Assembly (NCBI GenBank): GCA_905479915.1
Contig: CAJQOH010000021.1
Span: 31,333-95,332, forward strand
Reading direction: 5' to 3'
DNA: 64,000 bases
Origin: an uncultured Flavobacteriales bacterium
GTDB lineage: Bacteria; Bacteroidota; Bacteroidia; Flavobacteriales_E; Vicingaceae
Position 1 is the stretch's first letter, and every line of letters begins with the position of its first letter. The position numbers and the translations under genes were made by a program. Below, in pieces: positions 63,101 through 64,000 of this stretch. The notes under the pieces are model-generated. The model was not told the origin of the DNA. It did no database searches and worked only from the letters and a program-made list of their open reading frames with translations.

Positions 63101-64000
63101 ATAGCAGGATCAGCTTATGATGTTTCCAATTCTAATTTATTCAATGGAAACATTAAAGGAATGGTAACGGCTATTGAAGGAATGGAGATTTATGGGAATG
63201 CCTATAAATACGATCAGTTAAATAGATTGAGAACATCAACAGTATTTAATAATCTTAATGTGCTAGGAAATACATGGGTTGGAAGTACTGGGGTAAACGA
63301 TTATTTTACAGATATACACTATGATGCCAATGGAAATATAAGTACGCTATTGAGAAATGGAGTTACCACCAATCAACTTGCTATGGATAACATGAGTTAT
63401 GATTATTATCCAAATACTAATCAATTAGCACATGTAACTGATGCTACTGCAGATTTTTCAGGATATTCGGATATCAAACAAGGTATGATTACCAATAATT
63501 ATGAATATGATGAATTAGGTAACCTTATAAAAGATCCATCAGAAGAAATATACGATATTGAATGGACGGTTTACGGTAAAGTGAAAAGTATCACTAGAGA
63601 AAATAACAGTTCTAAGCCCGATTTAGAATTTAAGTATGATGCTATGGGTAACCGTATCATGAAATTGGAAAAACCACGTACCGGATCTGGATTAGATAAT
63701 GAAAATGAATGGGTTTACAGTTACTATCAATACGATGCTGGAGGAAACATGTTGGCCATTTATGATAAAAGATATTTGTATATTTCAGGAAACAACTACC
63801 AGACAGTATTAAAAGTAAAAGAAATGAACCTTTATGGAAGCAGTAGGTTAGGAATAGACGGTAGAGATAAAATCTTAGTAGAAGAAGATTTTACCGCAAC
63901 AATATCTGGCGGACTCTTTACGGGAATTAATGTAACGTCTACCAATTATATTGCTGATGACCCTAATTTAATGGATAGGACATTAGGGAAGAAAGCTTTT
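57176..64000 (+). CDS. Giant RHS/YD-repeat protein, second of pair (3' end beyond window)
   Basis: The frame from ATG 57176 stays open to the window end, at least 2275 residues. I checked it at 58913, 59762, 62213 and 63962, and saw no stop. Parts in order: signal helix about 13-35; FN3-like domain near 200-290 (LNWPVVDGAEEYDLEW); a DUF6443-like segment near 340-380 (VVVQETFYDYQGRPAISALP); a Cys-rich region about 590-1590 with roughly 40 cysteines; then YD repeats from about 1600 (FTLYYYDQSGNLV, FWYDIAGRLV, YTIYDEFGRIVEVG, YEYDELGNLI, FKYDAMGNRIMKLE). YD repeats form a cocoon-like shell around a C-terminal, often toxic domain. That end lies outside the window. Confidence 0.9.
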   Translation, partial: MQGIIKKYKETTLKFILVILTVVVVTPNLFAGVEHFSNKIELCDIVAGASVVVTDDKYPIMSANPGTWQNTFKIKGVSDGRIVLKMNPTDKTIYPDFQITATVSVSYVNQALATVSIPNITLSLDYDPVTGGLSIDQNVYHFTDVHDMTVTLNTLTLDPILNGVTPKGLILQTEIDVERYYAFSHTFTPTISHTIIDADASVDRTLGLNWPVVDGAEEYDLEWTFIDDYNAIGGAKAFDFKNNATRVTLSANNYEIPLIYEKGYILYRVRAVSKLEPNFSQRVEGTWSSDAFSYTDVNGYPNKYYVNPHESDNFNWGYQSFFTEQGVRGEGVSYFDGTLKNRQNLSKLNTEDKVVVQETFYDYQGRPAISALPVPIDERTFKYRDNFNLDENGIEFKADYFDVDGATPKMSISSGASNYYSPLNPDQDGINAYIPNAKQYPFTQTVYTNDLTGRIKSQGGLGGDHTIGSGNETKYYYGMPFQRKLTKLFGTDVGYQESYLQTVVVDPNGQTSVSVTDASGRVIITNLAGNLPNNLEALPSYINKEQANASVLNNTSDDLDGYGTINSTFYYTSVAAGDHDFIYSLDPATYDPCVADAMCFDCVYELVISIKDKNVEMIPNGPHVETIGAINPLNNSCENSVYNYPTTGVLTVPLLTGVYTITKELRVSQVAIDNYADQYIRESECLDGYHDFFDVFISQTDFSGCDTDPCILACQAQLGLEANYPGGSAAYQIALNACVLACESPQTPCEIYRENMLLDMSIGGQYGLYLDATGFATDPNLYPLSVFNVNNSLPTLNANWTNPANNSIPNTANYYDADGITLSEIEVIDLGGGNYSPAVNAVNVMGTVGAYYTYPQHLINVSDFIDNWKPSWAEALLPYHPEYCHLGFMCDIDDQSPYFHVYSSGIYDQDMLYTFTYDGAYAAGYLNPLNNSHLSGLVFPTLLDPFYNFLNASEQTSFKDALTYYDVGGGNVSIWDLAFTMVYSPSQTGYTVSDVNTCLSLYSNEYFDDICLKDEVWRQFRELYLAKKAEYFDLKLVAYAIENGCYNGCFGVGASPFSSLSSNINYTSFSFNNFVSTSGVTTNEYINPDQPCNDPDYLLYVNKNKVFTTIYDEYSPANYPPNPVLVAAQAQADVDAFCQSSCQTYATEWLNQLSGCANFTTLSGPLEIELKELCELQCDPTNTTFPITTNNGNTTVEEVINYHITQSSSFSTLCHPMVLVQPGPTQPIYDPTKLAVLDDCGCDKVLQNEADFTGSGFATSQELFYDVYGFLPLNYQNIVCKCNDIAPSWSTGYNWTSTELNALSYLALPVVEELECDQCVSCTDVTAYQSDFDVDYAFLSGDPDYYLFLTNYINTNYNFNFSSFQVEQLITNCTLLNASGNTVWNDNKEGAELELLLHKLNSFGDLFQTSPIDLTTYFGTSSLQQYTMGYDYWSDGLNSCTGNILELHIGDGANQASPEATITLDLTNASPSGYNFDFCNIISLDNLQKVTSATCTNFNDFTIDATIMDGLQTVVVTIEGTSTVYPVSTCVSNSADLALCKNTFNSSDANPCTDFLVQTAEDNALQAYLQYLLDEKNRITAELKDRCMNGSTETFDMTYWDQEHHFTLYYYDQSGNLVKTVPPEGVKPFADPINDIPAADVSRDNNGSPLRPPHELETKYRYNSYNQLTEQKTPDAGKGQFWYDIAGRLVASQNAEQKASIDEEYSYTIYDEFGRIVEVGEKTFGTAMNKLVANDPVQLQTWYSSGVNAQITRTFYDRTLDPAIDAYFTGGQENLRLRVATVAFYESYGVNMAYDNAIHYSYDVAGNVEHAVMENKELELINNSLKHLSYEYDLVSGNVNQVIFQEGETDQYYHKYHYDADNRIHEVSTSKNGVIWEKDAKYFYYKHGPLARIELGDEKVQGIDLAYTIQGWLKGTNSNTLDATRDIGKDAIQGYLANAPEIHTSVAKDAFGYSLNYFDNDYEAIGQPTQNFEATIAGSAYDVSNSNLFNGNIKGMVTAIEGMEIYGNAYKYDQLNRLRTSTVFNNLNVLGNTWVGSTGVNDYFTDIHYDANGNISTLLRNGVTTNQLAMDNMSYDYYPNTNQLAHVTDATADFSGYSDIKQGMITNNYEYDELGNLIKDPSEEIYDIEWTVYGKVKSITRENNSSKPDLEFKYDAMGNRIMKLEKPRTGSGLDNENEWVYSYYQYDAGGNMLAIYDKRYLYISGNNYQTVLKVKEMNLYGSSRLGIDGRDKILVEEDFTATISGGLFTGINVTSTNYIADDPNLMDRTLGKKAF

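Overview
The window looks like a chromosome segment from a marine, Flavobacteriales-like member of the Bacteroidota. It is strongly AT-rich (about two thirds A+T by eye). It carries lineage-typical genes: PorT and the DUF5103 plug protein of the type IX secretion system, a GldH-like gliding lipoprotein, menaquinone methyltransferase MenG and a Na+-NQR respiratory complex. Several promoters match the Bacteroidota pattern (TTTG, about 19 bases, TAnnTTTG). I saw no tRNA, rRNA, insertion sequence or CRISPR array.

Region 1 (1-12909, + strand) holds envelope genes: a 1484-residue secreted beta-rich protein of unknown function; a 2231-residue TPR / PD40 / coiled-coil / SPOR protein with internal tandem repeats; the protease adaptor ClpS; an M48 lipoprotein protease; and a GldH-like lipoprotein. 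Region 2 (12902-20771, mostly - strand) holds an aspartate-type aminotransferase, a heptose-kinase-like PfkB enzyme, MenG, PorT and an FAD oxidoreductase, which look like one five-gene operon. Three single genes follow: a membrane-anchored conserved protein, an outer-membrane barrel and the MeaB GTPase. Region 3 (20925-27057, + strand) holds a 37-codon membrane microprotein and a complete MacAB-TolC-like efflux locus with a separate ATPase and two permeases. Region 4 (27061-34747) holds the T9SS plug protein and, divergently, nqrABCDEF closed by a clear terminator.

Region 5 (34766-47305, + strand) is the most unusual part. It is a 14-gene, tightly packed type II secretion / type IV filament-like operon in the order LytTR regulator, major pseudopilin, prepilin peptidase, GspE ATPase, secretin, GspL-like, GspM/PilO-like, an FN3-type lipoprotein, GspC/PilP-like, a MORN-repeat protein, a GspK-position pilin fused to a beta-helix, two minor pseudopilins and GspF. 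All four prepilin-like proteins have alanine instead of glycine before the predicted cleavage site, and the peptidase lacks the usual N-terminal domain. Two hairpin terminators close the operon.

Region 6 (47306-64000, + strand) starts with a promoter region carrying boxes of the form AAAAGTGACC at a 21-base period, the spacing LytTR proteins use. It reads into six genes for exported proteins: a small Phe-tailed protein, a YadA-head-like fibre, an unknown secreted protein, a 2093-residue RHS-type shell protein, a LolA-like protein and a second giant RHS/YD-repeat protein cut by the window end. My leading hypothesis, which is inference, is that the LytTR protein co-regulates the secretion machine and this neighbouring block of very large surface or secreted proteins.
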